From assembly GCA_003165335.1 (NCBI GenBank), contig PLTD01000204.1:1-34039 (forward strand): a DNA stretch of 34,039 nt. Direction: 5' to 3'. A model generated the notes under the pieces. That model searched no databases. It was given only the letters and a program-made list of their open reading frames with translations, and was not told the origin of the DNA. Shown in pieces: positions 8,382 through 16,430 of this stretch; the stretch's first letter is position 1, and every line of letters begins with the position of its first letter. This DNA comes from Rhodospirillales bacterium. GTDB lineage: Bacteria > Pseudomonadota > Alphaproteobacteria > BOG-932 > Roseiterribacteraceae. The translations under genes were made by a program, and so were the position numbers.

Positions 8382-10229
8382 GTGAGCGATCAAAGTCGTG
8401 GGGCACCCCAATCCGGCCCGTCGCGGTGGAACACGCCCGACCGTCCAAGAAGCAAGAATTACGCTTATCTGCTGCGCACACTGGGTTTCATGCGACCCTA
8501 TGTTCGGCAACTCACCTACTTCTTCATCGCTCTGCTGGTCACATCCAGCGCGACGCTCAGCATGGGGTTGGGCCTCAAATTCCTGATCGACCGCGGATTG
8601 AGCGCCCGTGATCCGGCCTTGCTGAACGAAGGATTGGCGATCGTCCTTGCCATCGTCGTTGCGATCGCCGCGGGGACCTACGTCAGGTTCTATTATATTT
8701 CATGGGTCGGCGAACGTGTCGTCGCCGATATCCGAAAAGCGGTTTTCAGCCAGATATTGAGGTTAAGTCCCGGCTTCTTCGAAACGACAAAGACCGGCGA
8801 AATCCTCTCGCGCCTGACGACCGATACGTCGTTGCTTCAAACGGTGGTGGGCTCTTCGCTTTCCATCGCCATCCGCAACATATTCAGCCTGGTCGGCGGC
8901 GTGGTCATGCTGCTGATTACGAATGTGAAACTGGCTAGTCTGGTCGCACTGGTCGTACCCGCTGTAATCGTCCCGATAATTTGGTTCGGCCGCCGAGTGC
9001 GGAAACTGTCTCGGGAAAGTCAGGATCGCGTCGCCGATGTCGGTTCCTATGCCGAAGAAAACCTGAACGCCATTCGTACCGTTCAGGCCTATGTTCACGA
9101 GGACATCGATCGCGCGTTCTTCAATCTGAACGCCGAGCGAGCGCTCTCCACCGCGATGCGGCGCATTCTGGCCCGTGCCGCCATGGGCGGGATCGTCATC
9201 CTCCTGGTGTTCGGCGCAATCGCCGTGGTGCTGTGGGCGGGTGGTCGCGGCGTCATCGCCGGCGAGATATCGCCCGGAGACCTTTCGGCCTTCATATTTT
9301 ATGCCGTCACCGTGGCCGCAGCCGTCGGCTCGGTCAGCGAGGTCATGGGTGATCTGCAACGCGCGGCGGGCGCGACCGAACGGCTGGTGGAATTGTTGGA
9401 GACACAGCCCGATATTGCGGCCCCTGCCAATCCGAAGCCGATGCCCGTGCCGGCTCAGGGCTCGGTCGTCTTCGATAACGTTACCTTCCACTATCCGTCG
9501 CGGCCGGATACCGCTGCGTTGCATGGGCTCAATCTAACCGTAAGTCCGGGCGAACATGTTGCACTCGTCGGTCCATCGGGTGCGGGCAAGAGTACGGTTT
9601 TCCAGCTGCTGCTGCGCTTTTACGACCCGCAGGCCGGAGCAATTCGCATCGACGGGATGGATCTGCGGGAAGTGGATCCGCGCGACGCCCGTTCGCGCAT
9701 CGCCATCGTGGCGCAAGATCCGGTCATTTTCGCCGCCGATGCGATGGAGAATATTCGCTATGGACGACCGAGCGCCAGCGACGCCGAAGTCATCGCAGCA
9801 GCGGAAGCCGCGGCTGCGATGGAATTCATCCGCAAGCTGCCGGAGGGAATGAAAAGCTTTCTTGGTGAACGCGGACTGCGCTTGTCGGGCGGACAGAAGC
9901 AGCGCATCGCCATAGCCCGTGCGATCCTGCGCGATCCGGCGGTTCTACTTCTGGATGAAGCAACCAGCGCCCTCGACGCGGAGAGCGAGCGGCTGGTCCA
10001 GACAGCGCTGGAGCATCTTATGATCAGACGCACGACAATGGTGATTGCACATCGCCTGGCCACTGTCGTGAACGCCGACCGCATCGCGGTAATAGACGAC
10101 GGCCGGCTGGTCGCCACAGGACGTCACGATCAACTGCTGATCAGTAACCCTCTTTACGCCCGTCTCGCCGCACTTCAGTTTACCGCAGACGCGGGCCGCC
10201 AAGCGGTCACCGCCGATGAGGCCATCTAG
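8382..10229 (+). CDS. ABC exporter, fused transmembrane and ATPase domains (ABCB/MsbA type)
   Basis: The 615-residue half-transporter has an N-terminal six-helix type IV exporter domain (about 35-330) and a C-terminal nucleotide-binding domain. The latter shows Walker A GPSGAGKST (about 397-405), signature LSGGQKQR (about 501), Walker B VLLLDEATSALD and the switch His in IAHRLAT. It should homodimerise in the inner membrane and export a lipid or amphipathic molecule using ATP. The chosen start is a GTG with AAAGG upstream, giving MSDQSRGAP. Similar stand-alone ABCB proteins are common in sphingomonads and are often annotated as lipid or multidrug exporters. Nothing in the neighbourhood fixes the substrate. 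Confidence 0.94.
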   Translation: MSDQSRGAPQSGPSRWNTPDRPRSKNYAYLLRTLGFMRPYVRQLTYFFIALLVTSSATLSMGLGLKFLIDRGLSARDPALLNEGLAIVLAIVVAIAAGTYVRFYYISWVGERVVADIRKAVFSQILRLSPGFFETTKTGEILSRLTTDTSLLQTVVGSSLSIAIRNIFSLVGGVVMLLITNVKLASLVALVVPAVIVPIIWFGRRVRKLSRESQDRVADVGSYAEENLNAIRTVQAYVHEDIDRAFFNLNAERALSTAMRRILARAAMGGIVILLVFGAIAVVLWAGGRGVIAGEISPGDLSAFIFYAVTVAAAVGSVSEVMGDLQRAAGATERLVELLETQPDIAAPANPKPMPVPAQGSVVFDNVTFHYPSRPDTAALHGLNLTVSPGEHVALVGPSGAGKSTVFQLLLRFYDPQAGAIRIDGMDLREVDPRDARSRIAIVAQDPVIFAADAMENIRYGRPSASDAEVIAAAEAAAAMEFIRKLPEGMKSFLGERGLRLSGGQKQRIAIARAILRDPAVLLLDEATSALDAESERLVQTALEHLMIRRTTMVIAHRLATVVNADRIAVIDDGRLVATGRHDQLLISNPLYARLAALQFTADAGRQAVTADEAI

Positions 10230-10294
10230 GCAAATCGGCTATTGGAAATGAGAGCTGAACCCCGCCGAAGGGAAGTTCAGATAAGGAGAGGTTG

Positions 10295-10960
10295 ATGGGA
10301 ACGATCGCGATCGTCGGCATGGGGCCCCTGTTGGGTCTGGGGCTGGCCAAAAGATTTGGACGGGAAGGTTTCAAGGTCGCGATGATCTCGCGCAATCAGG
10401 AGGCGCTCAGCAAATTCGAAGCGCAGTTGAAACCTCTCGGGATCGAGGCGGCGGGATTCGCAGCGGATGTGTCCGATCCGGCGCAGATCGAAAGAGCCTT
10501 CGCAGCCATTCGCGGGCGGTTCGGCGATATCGATATTCTGGAATTCAGCCCGACCAATTGGAACAAAGGCGACTATCAGTCGACCGTTGCCCTGGCCACC
10601 ACGGTGGAAAGCGCGAAACTTGATTTCGACCTACTGGTTCTGGGCGCCATCGCATGCGCACGTCAGGTGTTTCCCCAAATGGTCGAGCGCAAGTCGGGAG
10701 CGATTTTCTTTACGACCGGTTACTCAGCCATCCATCCGATCCCGTTCATCACCTCGCTTTGCCTGTCGAACTCGGCGCTGCGCAGCTATGCCTATTGCCT
10801 GCAGGAGGAATTGGCACCCAGTGGGGTTTATGTCGGAACCGTTTCGATCAACGCCTTTATCGCCGATGGGACTGCGGCCGACCCGGTTACGATCGCCGAT
10901 CTATATTGGGATATGTACAAAAAGCGGGATCGCATCGAAGAAGTCTTCGGTCCTGTCTGA
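10295..10960 (+). CDS. Atypical SDR-like protein lacking the Tyr-x-x-x-Lys active site
   Basis: The 221-residue product has an N-terminal Rossmann nucleotide motif (GMGPLLGLGLA) and SDR-like strand order, ending with the AYCLQEELAPSGV segment seen in many SDRs. Where the catalytic Tyr-x-x-x-Lys should be, the sequence reads LCLSNSALRSY, with Leu and Asn in the Tyr and Lys positions. The NNAG motif is also replaced (EFSPTNW). It may therefore bind NAD(P)H without classical dehydrogenase activity, or use another mechanism. The start ATG at 10295 was preferred over the adjacent TTG because AAGGAGAGG lies at ideal distance. It lies 65 bp after the exporter and is convergent with the guanidine ABC ATPase. 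Confidence 0.85.
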   Translation: MGTIAIVGMGPLLGLGLAKRFGREGFKVAMISRNQEALSKFEAQLKPLGIEAAGFAADVSDPAQIERAFAAIRGRFGDIDILEFSPTNWNKGDYQSTVALATTVESAKLDFDLLVLGAIACARQVFPQMVERKSGAIFFTTGYSAIHPIPFITSLCLSNSALRSYAYCLQEELAPSGVYVGTVSINAFIADGTAADPVTIADLYWDMYKKRDRIEEVFGPV

Positions 10961-11010
10961 GGCCGCATTGCAATGTCGTCCTGAACTTGGGAGCGGCTTA
11001 CGCGCGTGAC

Positions 11011-11739
11011 CTAAGCATGTCGTCGTTCAAGCGGAAGATCGAAGGTGATGGTCGCACCATAGGCGCCGGGTGCGCCGGGATCGACACGCACCTTATCGAA
11101 GGTCAGGACGCGCGTAGCCAACGTAAAGCCCTCCTTCAGGTCGTGCGTAACCATAAAGACGGTAATCTGCTCCTCCCGCCAAAGACGCGTGATCAGCTCA
11201 TACATCTGCGTCTTGGTGCCGGGGTCCAGGGCGCCGAACGGTTCGTCGAGCAGCAAAAGCTTAGGCTTGCGTATCAAGGTCTGAGCGATGGCCAGACGCT
11301 GCTGCATGCCGCCGGAAAGCTGAGCCGGATATTTATTGCGCGAAGCGCTGAGCCCGACCGCCTCGATAACGCGTTCAGCCTCGGCAATCGCGCGTCGCCG
11401 CGATGCCCCGAACAGCTTTCCGAGCAACGGTGATCCGCCGAATTCGAGCCCCAAGATCACGTTCTGAACAACGGTGAGATGCGGGAAGACCGAATAGCGC
11501 TGGAACACGACACCCCGATCGGGGCCCGGTTCGGCCGGTAGCTTTTCGCCGTCCAGCAGTATCTCGCCGCGCGTCGGCTGCTCCATCGATAGAAGCAGGC
11601 GGAGAAATGTTGTCTTGCCGCAACCGGACGGTCCGATCAGAACACAGAACTCACCCGATGCGATTTCGAGATTGATACGCTCCAGGACGATCTGACCGGG
11701 ATATTCCATCCAAAGATTGCGTACCGAGACCTGGCTCAT
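11011..11739 (-). CDS. ABC transporter ATPase of the guanidine-linked uptake system (NitT/TauT type)
   Basis: The 242-residue product carries Walker A GPSGCGKTT, signature LSGGMQQRLAIA, Walker B LLLLDEPFGALD and the switch His in MVTHDLKEG, typical of nitrate/taurine/aliphatic-sulfonate importer ATPases. The start was set at MSQVSVRN, where the ATG overlaps the permease stop as ATGA. The longer open frame upstream is a different frame inside the permease gene. It is the last gene of a minus-strand operon: TonB receptor, binding protein, permease, ATPase. The operon begins with a guanidine-I riboswitch, so the substrate is inferred to be guanidine or a guanidino compound. ABC systems of this type are known beside urea/guanidine carboxylase genes. 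Confidence 0.93.
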   Translation of the reverse strand: MSQVSVRNLWMEYPGQIVLERINLEIASGEFCVLIGPSGCGKTTFLRLLLSMEQPTRGEILLDGEKLPAEPGPDRGVVFQRYSVFPHLTVVQNVILGLEFGGSPLLGKLFGASRRRAIAEAERVIEAVGLSASRNKYPAQLSGGMQQRLAIAQTLIRKPKLLLLDEPFGALDPGTKTQMYELITRLWREEQITVFMVTHDLKEGFTLATRVLTFDKVRVDPGAPGAYGATITFDLPLERRHA

Positions 11740-12560
11740 GACCCGTCCGTCGACGCTAACCAAGGGAAGCAACGGCGATTGAAGACGCGCAGCGCCCAAT
11801 CCATCATAAAGGCCAGGAAGGTAATCCAGGCGACATAGGGCAGAATTACATCCATCGCCATATAGCGCCGCATCAGGAATATCCTGTAACCCAGCCCATC
11901 CGTTGCGGCGATCGCCTCGGCGGATATCAGGAACAGCCACGCCGGTCCCAGCGACAGTCGGATCGCGTCGGCCAATCGCGGCGCCATCTGCGGAAGAACC
12001 ACGCGCAGGATGATCTGCCAGGTTGACGCCCCCAAGGTCTGCGCCTTGATCAGCAGTTCTCCAGGCATGTCGGTCACGCGCAAGGTCAGATCGCGGATCA
12101 GGAACGGCGTGATTCCGATGACAATAAGCACAACCTTGGACAGTTCATCCAAGCCGAAAACGATGAACAAGATCGGCAATATGGCCATCGGCGGCACCAT
12201 CGAGACCACCGCAATAAACGGCGACAGGCCGGAGCGCACATAGGGAATGACACCGGTCGCAATGCCGAAGACCAGCCCCAACAGCGTGGCTACGGCCAAA
12301 CCCATGGCAAGCCGGCCCAGGCTGGCCAATGTGTCGACCCACAGCAATATCTCGCCGGTCCGCATATCCTGGGCGAAGGCCATGCGGTGGATGGCAGCGC
12401 CAAAGGCCGCCAGCCCCGGCAACAGCTTGTCGTTCGGATTGTCGGCCAGGCGTAGTGCGGAAAAGATGAAATAGGCGATGATGGCGAGGATGAACGGAAA
12501 CGCGCCCCAGGCGATCCGTCCGCCGCGGTCAGGTCGCCGATTGATGATGCGGCGGCTCAT
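11736..12560 (-). CDS. ABC transporter permease of the guanidine-linked uptake system (SsuC/TauC-like)
   Basis: The 274-residue inner-membrane protein has about six hydrophobic segments. Its cytoplasmic EAA-type loop (KAQTLGASTWQIILRVVLP) contacts the ATPase. This is the layout of NitT/TauT-family permeases. It starts 7 bases after the binding-protein stop and overlaps the ATPase start by 4 bases, so the three genes are coupled. Function is inferred from family and from location within the riboswitch-headed operon. The match to guanidine rather than urea rests on the riboswitch and on the adjacent assimilation operon, not on the permease sequence itself. Confidence 0.92.
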   Translation of the reverse strand: MSRRIINRRPDRGGRIAWGAFPFILAIIAYFIFSALRLADNPNDKLLPGLAAFGAAIHRMAFAQDMRTGEILLWVDTLASLGRLAMGLAVATLLGLVFGIATGVIPYVRSGLSPFIAVVSMVPPMAILPILFIVFGLDELSKVVLIVIGITPFLIRDLTLRVTDMPGELLIKAQTLGASTWQIILRVVLPQMAPRLADAIRLSLGPAWLFLISAEAIAATDGLGYRIFLMRRYMAMDVILPYVAWITFLAFMMDWALRVFNRRCFPWLASTDGS

Positions 12561-12567
12561 GCGGGCC

Positions 12568-13656
12568 TCAAAGCTTGTGGGCCGCGGCGAGCTTCATAAA
12601 TTCGTCATCGAAGCGCAGTTTGACATTCCCCTTGTCCCCTAAAATCTGCCCGCTGGGGAACTGGATGCCGACGACATCCATCGAAGGCGCCCCCTGCCCC
12701 AGCAACCCGTGATCGAAAGAAAACTTCCTTACCAGATCCATCGTTTTGGGCAGGTCCGCACCGTCGGCAAACGCCACGGCCTCCGTCGGGTCGTAGAACA
12801 TCCTGGTGGTCGTTAATTGGCGATCGAACCCGGCGATGTCAGTACCCGAATCGGTTGCCATCTGTTGGTGCGATGTATGGCTGGCAGCGTCAGCCGCGGA
12901 CATCGTGCTCATAACCTCGTACCAGGCCCCGGTCAGCGCCATCGCGAGTTTGGGATTATCCTTCAGGACGGCAGTCTTCACCCCCATCATGTCGATGATC
13001 TCGCCCGGCACCTGCGAGGAGTCGAAGACCTTTTCCGCCAGAGGGTTTTTCAGCACCTCGCCAACCTGCGGATTCCAGGTCACGACAGCACCGACGCCCC
13101 CGGTTCCGAAGGCGGCAACGATATCCGCATCCGATGTATTCACCAGCGTGACGTCGCGCTCGCTCAGATGGACCGTGTCCAGTGCCCGGGCCAGCAGATA
13201 TTGCGATACCGACAATTCGACTAGATTGACCTTGCGCTTGGCGATGTCCGCCAGCTTGGGATGGTCGGACGGATTGGCGCGTTTCAATATGACCGCGTCA
13301 TTGCCGTTCGAGTAATCGCCCAGAATGATCGCCGTCGTGTCGACGCCGCCCGCCGACGGAATTGTGAGGCAATCCATGTTGGTGAGGACGACCCCGTCGA
13401 AGGCGCCCGCCGTATATTGATTGATCGACTCCACATAATCGTTGACCTCGACCAGCTCGATCTGGATGCCGTATTTATCGGCCCATTTTTTCAAGATGCC
13501 GGCCTCGGCTGCATAGGGCCAGGGCATCCAGCCGACATAGATCGACCAGGCGATCCGGAACGATGTCTTAGGCGCCGCCTCTGCCTGCGGTGACGCGGCC
13601 GCCAGACCGGTCACGCACAGCAGTGCGGCTATCCACAATGGCACGGGCTTGCGCAT
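12568..13656 (-). CDS. Periplasmic substrate-binding protein of the guanidine-linked ABC transporter
   Basis: The 362-residue product starts with a Sec signal peptide (MRKPVPLWIAALLCVTGLAAA, likely cleaved near AEA). A type II periplasmic-binding fold of the NMT1/THI5-like NitT/TauT kind follows (IAWSIYVGWMPWPYAAEAGI, MDCLTIPSAGGVDTT). It resembles the urea-carboxylase-region binding proteins (TIGR03427-type), which were named for urea before guanidine was recognised as the substrate of these loci. It would capture ligand in the periplasm and deliver it to the permease. It begins 26 bases downstream of the TonB receptor. The order receptor, binding protein, permease, ATPase gives a complete two-membrane uptake route in one transcript. 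Confidence 0.93.
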   Translation of the reverse strand: MRKPVPLWIAALLCVTGLAAASPQAEAAPKTSFRIAWSIYVGWMPWPYAAEAGILKKWADKYGIQIELVEVNDYVESINQYTAGAFDGVVLTNMDCLTIPSAGGVDTTAIILGDYSNGNDAVILKRANPSDHPKLADIAKRKVNLVELSVSQYLLARALDTVHLSERDVTLVNTSDADIVAAFGTGGVGAVVTWNPQVGEVLKNPLAEKVFDSSQVPGEIIDMMGVKTAVLKDNPKLAMALTGAWYEVMSTMSAADAASHTSHQQMATDSGTDIAGFDRQLTTTRMFYDPTEAVAFADGADLPKTMDLVRKFSFDHGLLGQGAPSMDVVGIQFPSGQILGDKGNVKLRFDDEFMKLAAAHKL

Positions 13657-13682
13657 AGCATTGAACTCCTTCGCTTCGCCCC

Positions 13683-16079
13683 TTACGGGTTGAACCGAAC
13701 CTTTGCCGTGATTCCGATCGTCAGCGGCCTGACAGTATAGCCCTCGACGACGGTGTTGATTTCCGGACGTTGGATGATCGTCCGGTCGTCTCCCAGATTC
13801 TTGGCGTAAAGCGATATATCGTACATTTCGGTCTCAAACCCGAGGCTGGCGTTCACCACGCCGTACGACGGATTGTAGTAGTTCGAATTACCGATCTGAT
13901 AGCTGCCGTTGGAGCGCCCGGTGAACGTGTAATCGGTGCGGACGGTCAGCGTCATATCGCTGTTCAGCGGATAGTCATACTGAACCGAGCCTGTGAAAGT
14001 GTCATAAGGCACGTCGATCAGGCGCTGCCCGACTGCGACGGTCGAGGCGTTGTCCGTCTGGGTAATCGCGGCATGCTGGAAGCTGGCGGTGGCCCCTAAA
14101 GTCAGGCCGGGAATGGGCCGATAGCTCGCCTCAAGCTCACCGCCGTAAATATCGGCATCGCCGATGTTCAAGGTTACGTAATAGCCGCAAGTCGGCAGGT
14201 AGATCTGCTGCTGGATATTGCTCCACTGGGTGTAGTAGGCCGAACCGTCGATCGACACTTTATTGTCGTCCAGCCGGTTCTTCGATCCGACCTCATAGGT
14301 CCATAGCTTGTCCGAAGCGAACTTAAGCGGGTCGGACGTTATCCCGAGATTGGAGAAATCGCCCGCGCAAACCGTCGTCGGTCCGAAGGGCGCAGGACTG
14401 GGCTCCGGTCCGCCCAGCCGATAGCCTTTGGAAATCGACCCGTAAACATTCGATGATGGATCGACGTCATAGGTCATCGTGAACTTGGGCGTGAAAGCAT
14501 AGGAATGAGACAGTTGGTTGAACGGGCTGAAATTGCCAATCTGGTAGAAGCCGTAGGTCGTGAAATTCACCACATCGCGAGCGATCAGGTAACGCGCGCC
14601 GACCGCCGCATGCAGGTTAGGCAGGATGTCATAGTCCGCCTGCCCGAAAATCGCATACTGCCTTTCGTCATATTTTTTCTCATCAGCCTCATCGACATCG
14701 TTCGGGAACAACTGCGTAATTCCCGGCCCTCCGTAAAAGTCGTTAACCGGGCTTTGCTCGAGCGGTACGCCGTAAATCTGTTTGAAGGCAGCGTTGATTC
14801 CGGGGATCTGCTGGAAATTCGTGTTGTGAATCCATTGGTCCGAATAATAGAGACCCGCCACCCATTTCAGCGGCAACTCGCCTTCTTCGGGCAGGTGAGA
14901 CGATAGCCGCAGTTCCTGCGAAATCTGCCCGTAACGCGTCGTGTATTTAACGGGCGAGCGCAGATTGCCGATTATGGAATCGTCCTTCGCCGGGTTGGGC
15001 GCGAAGTTCGGATAGTTGGGATCGGGCGGAAGCGTATCCAAAAACGCCTCGGCGAACAGCGTGCTGTTATAGTAAGTACCGTCCTGTTGCCGGGCAAAAT
15101 CGCGCCAGAAATAACCGGTGACCGACGTCAGGTCGGCAAATCCCAAATCATGGGTGACGGTAAGGCTCGGCAGGAACATCGTATCCCGGCCATATTCCAC
15201 GACCTGTTTATCCTGCTTCCACAAGCCCTGGGCGGGATAGAAAGCCGCGTTATCGTCGGCCTTGTCGCGTTGGAAAAACAAGCCGGGCGTTACGGTCGTG
15301 TCATCGTCCACAAGCAGCTTGCCGGTGAGACGGAACATCAAAGCGCGCTCGTCATTGACGCCAGACTGGGCCAGTTCCCCGCTCTGCGTATAGTGATCGA
15401 TGTAGCCGCTATCGAGACTATAGCCCAGACTGGCCCGGATCGCCGCCTTACCCTCCACGATCGGCACATTGACGACAGCGCCTTCGTTGTAATTGACGCC
15501 GCCGTGGATGGTCCCCGACAAATCCGTCGAAAGCATACCGCTATAATTGTCGACGTCAGGCTGCTTGGTGACGAAGCGGATCGTCCCGCCCATCGAACTT
15601 GCGCCGTAGAGCGACCCCTGCGGGCCGCGCAGCACCTCGATCCGATCGATATCGAAGAGCTTTGGCTGGCTGGAACCGTCGAAGAAGTTTTTGACCGTGA
15701 TCGAGACATCGTCGAGATAGATGCCCACAGTGGCGGAACCCGAGGTCGAGCTGATGCCGCGGATCGAGATATTGTCCAGTCCCTCGCTGGCACCCAGCGA
15801 GTTGAACGAGACGCCGGGAATTGCGCGGGCGATATCGTCGTAGTTTGCAATCTGCTTTGCCTGGATCTCATAGCTGCTGAGGGCGGATATGCTGATCGGG
15901 ATATTTTTCAGATTTTCCGATCGCTTCTGCGCCGTGACGACAACCTCCTGCAGTCCGCTGTCGTCAGCTGGTGCGGCAGCGGCAGGATCGGCATCCGCCG
16001 CGAGTACAAGCCTATTGGGAATTGCCGCAAGCAACGCCATCAGGCTGACAGAAAGCAACGATGTTTCGCGAAATCCCAT
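13683..16079 (-). CDS. TonB-dependent outer-membrane receptor, first gene of the guanidine uptake operon
   Basis: The 798-residue product has a signal peptide (MGFRETSLLSVSLMALLAAI, cleavage near VLAAD), a TonB-box-like stretch (LQEVVVTAQKRSE), a plug domain with ISIRGIS and RGPQGSLYGASSMGG, and a long beta-barrel ending in ITAKVRFNP. Such receptors pump ligands across the outer membrane using ExbB/ExbD/TonB energy. The start at MGFRET was chosen because AGGAGG lies nine bases upstream; an upstream in-frame start at 16115 would place the Shine-Dalgarno inside the gene. A guanidine-I riboswitch and a sigma-54-type promoter precede it directly. This links the receptor to guanidine, which is unusual because guanidinium is small enough for porins. 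The ligand is inferred, not seen. Confidence 0.94.
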   Translation of the reverse strand: MGFRETSLLSVSLMALLAAIPNRLVLAADADPAAAAPADDSGLQEVVVTAQKRSENLKNIPISISALSSYEIQAKQIANYDDIARAIPGVSFNSLGASEGLDNISIRGISSTSGSATVGIYLDDVSITVKNFFDGSSQPKLFDIDRIEVLRGPQGSLYGASSMGGTIRFVTKQPDVDNYSGMLSTDLSGTIHGGVNYNEGAVVNVPIVEGKAAIRASLGYSLDSGYIDHYTQSGELAQSGVNDERALMFRLTGKLLVDDDTTVTPGLFFQRDKADDNAAFYPAQGLWKQDKQVVEYGRDTMFLPSLTVTHDLGFADLTSVTGYFWRDFARQQDGTYYNSTLFAEAFLDTLPPDPNYPNFAPNPAKDDSIIGNLRSPVKYTTRYGQISQELRLSSHLPEEGELPLKWVAGLYYSDQWIHNTNFQQIPGINAAFKQIYGVPLEQSPVNDFYGGPGITQLFPNDVDEADEKKYDERQYAIFGQADYDILPNLHAAVGARYLIARDVVNFTTYGFYQIGNFSPFNQLSHSYAFTPKFTMTYDVDPSSNVYGSISKGYRLGGPEPSPAPFGPTTVCAGDFSNLGITSDPLKFASDKLWTYEVGSKNRLDDNKVSIDGSAYYTQWSNIQQQIYLPTCGYYVTLNIGDADIYGGELEASYRPIPGLTLGATASFQHAAITQTDNASTVAVGQRLIDVPYDTFTGSVQYDYPLNSDMTLTVRTDYTFTGRSNGSYQIGNSNYYNPSYGVVNASLGFETEMYDISLYAKNLGDDRTIIQRPEINTVVEGYTVRPLTIGITAKVRFNP

Positions 16080-16184
16080 AGTCCGAAGCCTCCTGTGCAA
16101 GGTGCGGAATTGCACCTTCGAGAGACTTTTCGCGTCTAGGACTTAACCCCCACTCGGGTGATCATCCCGGGGCGCGAAGGCCTC

Positions 16185-16300
16185 CCCGACATTGGATCTC
16201 CCGGGCTTTTATCCCGCCGTGTGTCCAGCAGCGGCGCGCTGCTGGATGGCATCTCTCGGACCAGACATCCTCACCGGACCGGAACCCTAGACGCCCATTA
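16185..16300 (-). ncRNA. Guanidine-I riboswitch (ykkC type), leader of the TonB receptor/ABC uptake operon
   Basis: On the minus strand the conserved ykkC elements appear in order: TCTAGGGTTCCG (about 16277-16288), CTGGTCCGAGAGATGCC (about 16248-16264), a variable 9-bp stem (CCAGCAGCG/CGCTGCTGG), then ACACGGCGGGA, AAAAGCCC and GGGAGATC. These blocks match the guanidine-I class, which senses free guanidinium and usually turns genes on. The aptamer starts almost at the transcription start predicted from the sigma-54 element upstream. About 105 bases separate it from the receptor ATG. That spacer has a CGGG/CCCG hairpin and a perfect AAGGTGC/GCACCTT stem just before the Shine-Dalgarno. Confidence 0.95.
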
Positions 16301-16311
16301 CCCTTAAGCTA

Positions 16312-16326
16312 GCAAAGATCGTGCCA
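16312..16326 (-). promoter_or_regulatory. Sigma-54 -24/-12 promoter for the TonB receptor/ABC operon
   Basis: The minus strand reads TGGCACGATCTTTGC, matching TGGCAC-N5-TTGC exactly, with correct spacing between the GG and GC dinucleotides. A transcription start about 12 bases downstream falls near 16300, immediately at the 5' edge of the riboswitch aptamer, which supports the call. Sigma-54 promoters need an enhancer-binding activator such as NtrC. No clear NtrC dyad was identified upstream, only half-site-like GGTGCA. Confidence 0.8.
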
Positions 16327-16412
16327 GATTTTGCACCGCAGCAATTTGGCGAAAACCGTCGCAATACTTGCCGGTCCATCTGCTTGGGATGCTCATCCGG
16401 TTAGCAAATTGT

Positions 16413-16426
16413 GCATCGTGTGATGC
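16413..16426 (-). terminator. Weak hairpin after allophanate hydrolase, possible operon A terminator
   Basis: A 5-bp stem (GCATC-ACAC-GATGC) begins five bases past the allophanate hydrolase stop. It is followed on the minus strand by ACAATTTG rather than a clean T tract. It lies between operon A and the promoter of operon B. The stem is short, so termination is uncertain and read-through into operon B is possible. Confidence 0.3.
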
Positions 16427-16430
16427 CGTT

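Noticed and set aside
10654-11433. Plus-strand open frame of 259 codons spanning the convergent SDR/ATPase junction
   Set aside because: It overlaps both genes in other frames and shows no domain. Both overlapped genes have clear motifs.
16080-16115. Upstream ATG at 16115 for the TonB receptor
   Set aside because: It has no ribosome site, and the AGGAGG for the 16079 start would fall inside the gene. The signal peptide begins properly at MGFRET.
15087-16139. Plus-strand open frame of 350 codons antisense to the TonB receptor
   Set aside because: It has no recognisable domain and mirrors a gene with strong receptor motifs. High GC keeps antisense frames open.
16327-16380. NtrC-type enhancer upstream of the uptake operon promoter
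   Set aside because: Only half-site-like GGTGCA and an imperfect TTGC/GCAA dyad were seen, with no full TGCACC-N5-GGTGCA site.
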